Source: Candidatus Cloacimonadota bacterium
GTDB lineage: Bacteria; Cloacimonadota; Cloacimonadia; Cloacimonadales; WRIO01
Assembly: GCA_017998585.1 (NCBI GenBank)
Contig: JAGOCT010000112.1
Location: forward strand, 1-6,222
Reading direction: 5' to 3'
DNA length: 6,222 nt
Position numbers and translations under genes: made by a program. The notes under the pieces are model-generated. The model saw nothing but the letters and a program-made list of their open reading frames with translations. It made no database searches and had not been told where the DNA came from. Below are positions 6,135 to 6,222 of this stretch, piece after piece. Every line of letters starts with the position of its first letter. The first letter of the stretch is position 1.

Positions 6135-6222
6135 TGAACTCGTAATTAATCAGTACAAAAAAAAATCAAATTTTCTGAAAATATATGATTAAACAGCAAA
6201 TTCAAAATTGTAACCCCTAATT

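Noticed and set aside
6170..6182. Palindrome ATTTTCTGAAAAT after the truncated sensor
   Set aside because: A one-base loop cannot form a normal hairpin, the stem is nearly all A+T, and no T run follows, so it is not a credible terminator.
6146..6220. Minus-strand frame open from the right edge, ending in TAA at 6148-6146
   Set aside because: Only about 24 codons fall in the window and they have no recognisable character; the last 88 bases are best left as unassigned A+T-rich DNA.

Overview
The window is about one-third G+C and gene-dense. It looks like bacterial DNA from a cell with two membranes: two products start with export signals, one looks like a small outer-membrane barrel ending in Tyr, and there is a periplasmic binding protein next to a membrane sensor. 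Ribosome sites are strong AGGAG types and stop codons are ordinary. The mix (CDP-glycerol-type transferase, cytosolic TPR histidine kinase, signal peptides ending Tyr-Ser/Thr-Gln) would suit a spirochaete or a similar anaerobic didermic phylum, but this placement is a guess.

Layout. (1) 2-961, plus: the 3' part of a CDP-glycerol glycerophosphotransferase-like gene with an unrecognised C-terminal extension. It ends 8 bases from the end of the convergent operon. (2) 2712-970, minus: a compact three-gene operon in the order TetR-family regulator, HemG-like flavodoxin, outer-membrane-type protein. The genes overlap by 11 and 4 bases. In front of the regulator, two abutting 13-bp operator-like palindromes lie just downstream of a perfect TTGACA, which suggests autoregulation of the whole operon. 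(3) 2903-4786, plus: a soluble TPR-coiled-coil-histidine kinase with no response regulator in view. (4) 4877-6134, plus: a periplasmic solute-binding protein followed 19 bases later by a membrane-anchored extracytoplasmic sensor fragment, probably one signalling operon with its own strong promoter.

The most notable feature is that all three plus-strand signalling genes on the right carry a lesion. The kinase is frameshifted in a run of nine A exactly before its last conserved ATPase motif (losing one A restores GTTFMIYLPL and a stop). The binding protein has an in-frame TAA at codon 160, with clear homologous-looking protein continuing in the same frame. The sensor stops at the start of its second membrane segment, without any output domain. 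Either this sensory locus is decaying or switchable, or the assembly has errors. The minus-strand operon looks intact. A second point of interest is the flavodoxin gene, which has two in-frame ATG starts 90 bases apart, each with its own strong Shine-Dalgarno: the long form would be a lipoprotein and the short form a normal cytosolic flavodoxin. I see no RNA genes, insertion sequences, CRISPR arrays or clear terminators.
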